Shown here piece after piece: positions 13,136 to 13,183 of a stretch of DNA of 13,183 nucleotides. The notes beneath the pieces were generated by a model. That model saw nothing but the letters and a program-made list of their open reading frames with translations. It had not been told where the DNA came from and searched no databases. The DNA comes from CALBLZ01 sp041917855 (GTDB lineage Bacteria > Patescibacteriota > UBA1384 > CAILIB01). The position numbers and the translations under genes were made by a program. Numbering within the stretch: the stretch's first letter is position 1; each line of letters begins with the position of its first letter. The stretch covers positions 1 through 13,183 of the forward strand of contig JAYRWT010000063.1 of the NCBI GenBank assembly GCA_041917855.1. The letters run 5' to 3'.

Positions 13136-13183
13136 TGGCCTGGAAACGCCTTGATCTATTAAGTAAGCGTCAGTTTACTTCCC
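13135..13183 (+). CDS. rodA: Start of a probable RodA/FtsW-family glycosyltransferase, cut by the window end
   Basis: Only 16 codons are present (MAWKRLDLLSKRQFTS). The ATG overlaps the mrdA stop as TAATG, and a good Shine-Dalgarno site precedes it. The short basic, hydrophilic start could be the cytoplasmic N-terminus of a SEDS protein. The assignment comes mainly from position, because rodA usually follows mrdA in elongasome operons. No membrane segment has begun yet, so sequence alone does not prove it. Confidence 0.5.
   Translation, partial: MAWKRLDLLSKRQFTS

Noticed and set aside
1..13183. tRNA genes, insertion sequences, attachment sites or UGA recoding
   Set aside because: I found no cloverleaf with a T-loop GGTTCGA-type block, no transposase or terminal inverted repeats, and TGA is used as a normal stop by several secure genes.

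Overview
This 13.2-kb window looks like a bacterial chromosome fragment from the Candidate Phyla Radiation (Patescibacteria). It is probably a metagenome assembly. The evidence is the short alanyl-tRNA synthetase without a C-Ala domain, whose N-terminal core has the form I associate with this group; the FtsA-like gene paired with a membrane protein carrying a baseplate-J-like ectodomain; very tight gene packing; and few Shine-Dalgarno sites. I cannot name the phylum securely. UGA is an ordinary stop (for example at 5698-5700, 10678-10680 and 11127-11129), so this is not a UGA-recoding lineage.

Layout. Positions 1-566 (minus) hold the first 148 residues of lysyl-tRNA synthetase, running at about position 120 into a G+C-rich stretch that encodes part of a PgsA-like phosphatidyltransferase. 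I read this as a chimeric contig end. Next come greA (minus) with a strong intrinsic terminator, a consensus promoter and a leader of about 135 nt. Positions 1378-1735 hold no conventional gene. They do contain a possible self-contained minus-strand transcription unit: promoter, a chain of hairpins, a 39-codon ORF and an intrinsic terminator. alaS and an orphan histidine kinase follow (both minus).

From 4438 everything is on the plus strand in two runs. The first is FtsA-like ATPase, single-pass baseplate-J-like protein, ruvX, mltG. The second is the elongasome set mreB, mreC, mreD, mrdA (PBP2) and the start of a probable rodA. Most junctions overlap by 1-8 bases, which implies translational coupling. 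mreB has its own promoter in the 35-bp gap after mltG.

Together the plus-strand genes form a cell-envelope module. It has two actin-fold proteins (FtsA-like and MreB), a lytic transglycosylase that limits glycan strands, the MreCD scaffold, and the PBP2/RodA-type synthase pair.

The most striking non-coding signal is a recurrent start architecture. Upstream of the first gene of nearly every transcription unit (lysS, alaS, histidine kinase, FtsA-like, mreB, weakly greA) a -10-like hexamer lies exactly 6 bases before the ATG, usually preceded by TGn. That geometry puts transcription start at or beside the initiation codon, so leaderless mRNAs are predicted. The other main points are the unexplained unit at 1378-1731 and the chimeric left end.
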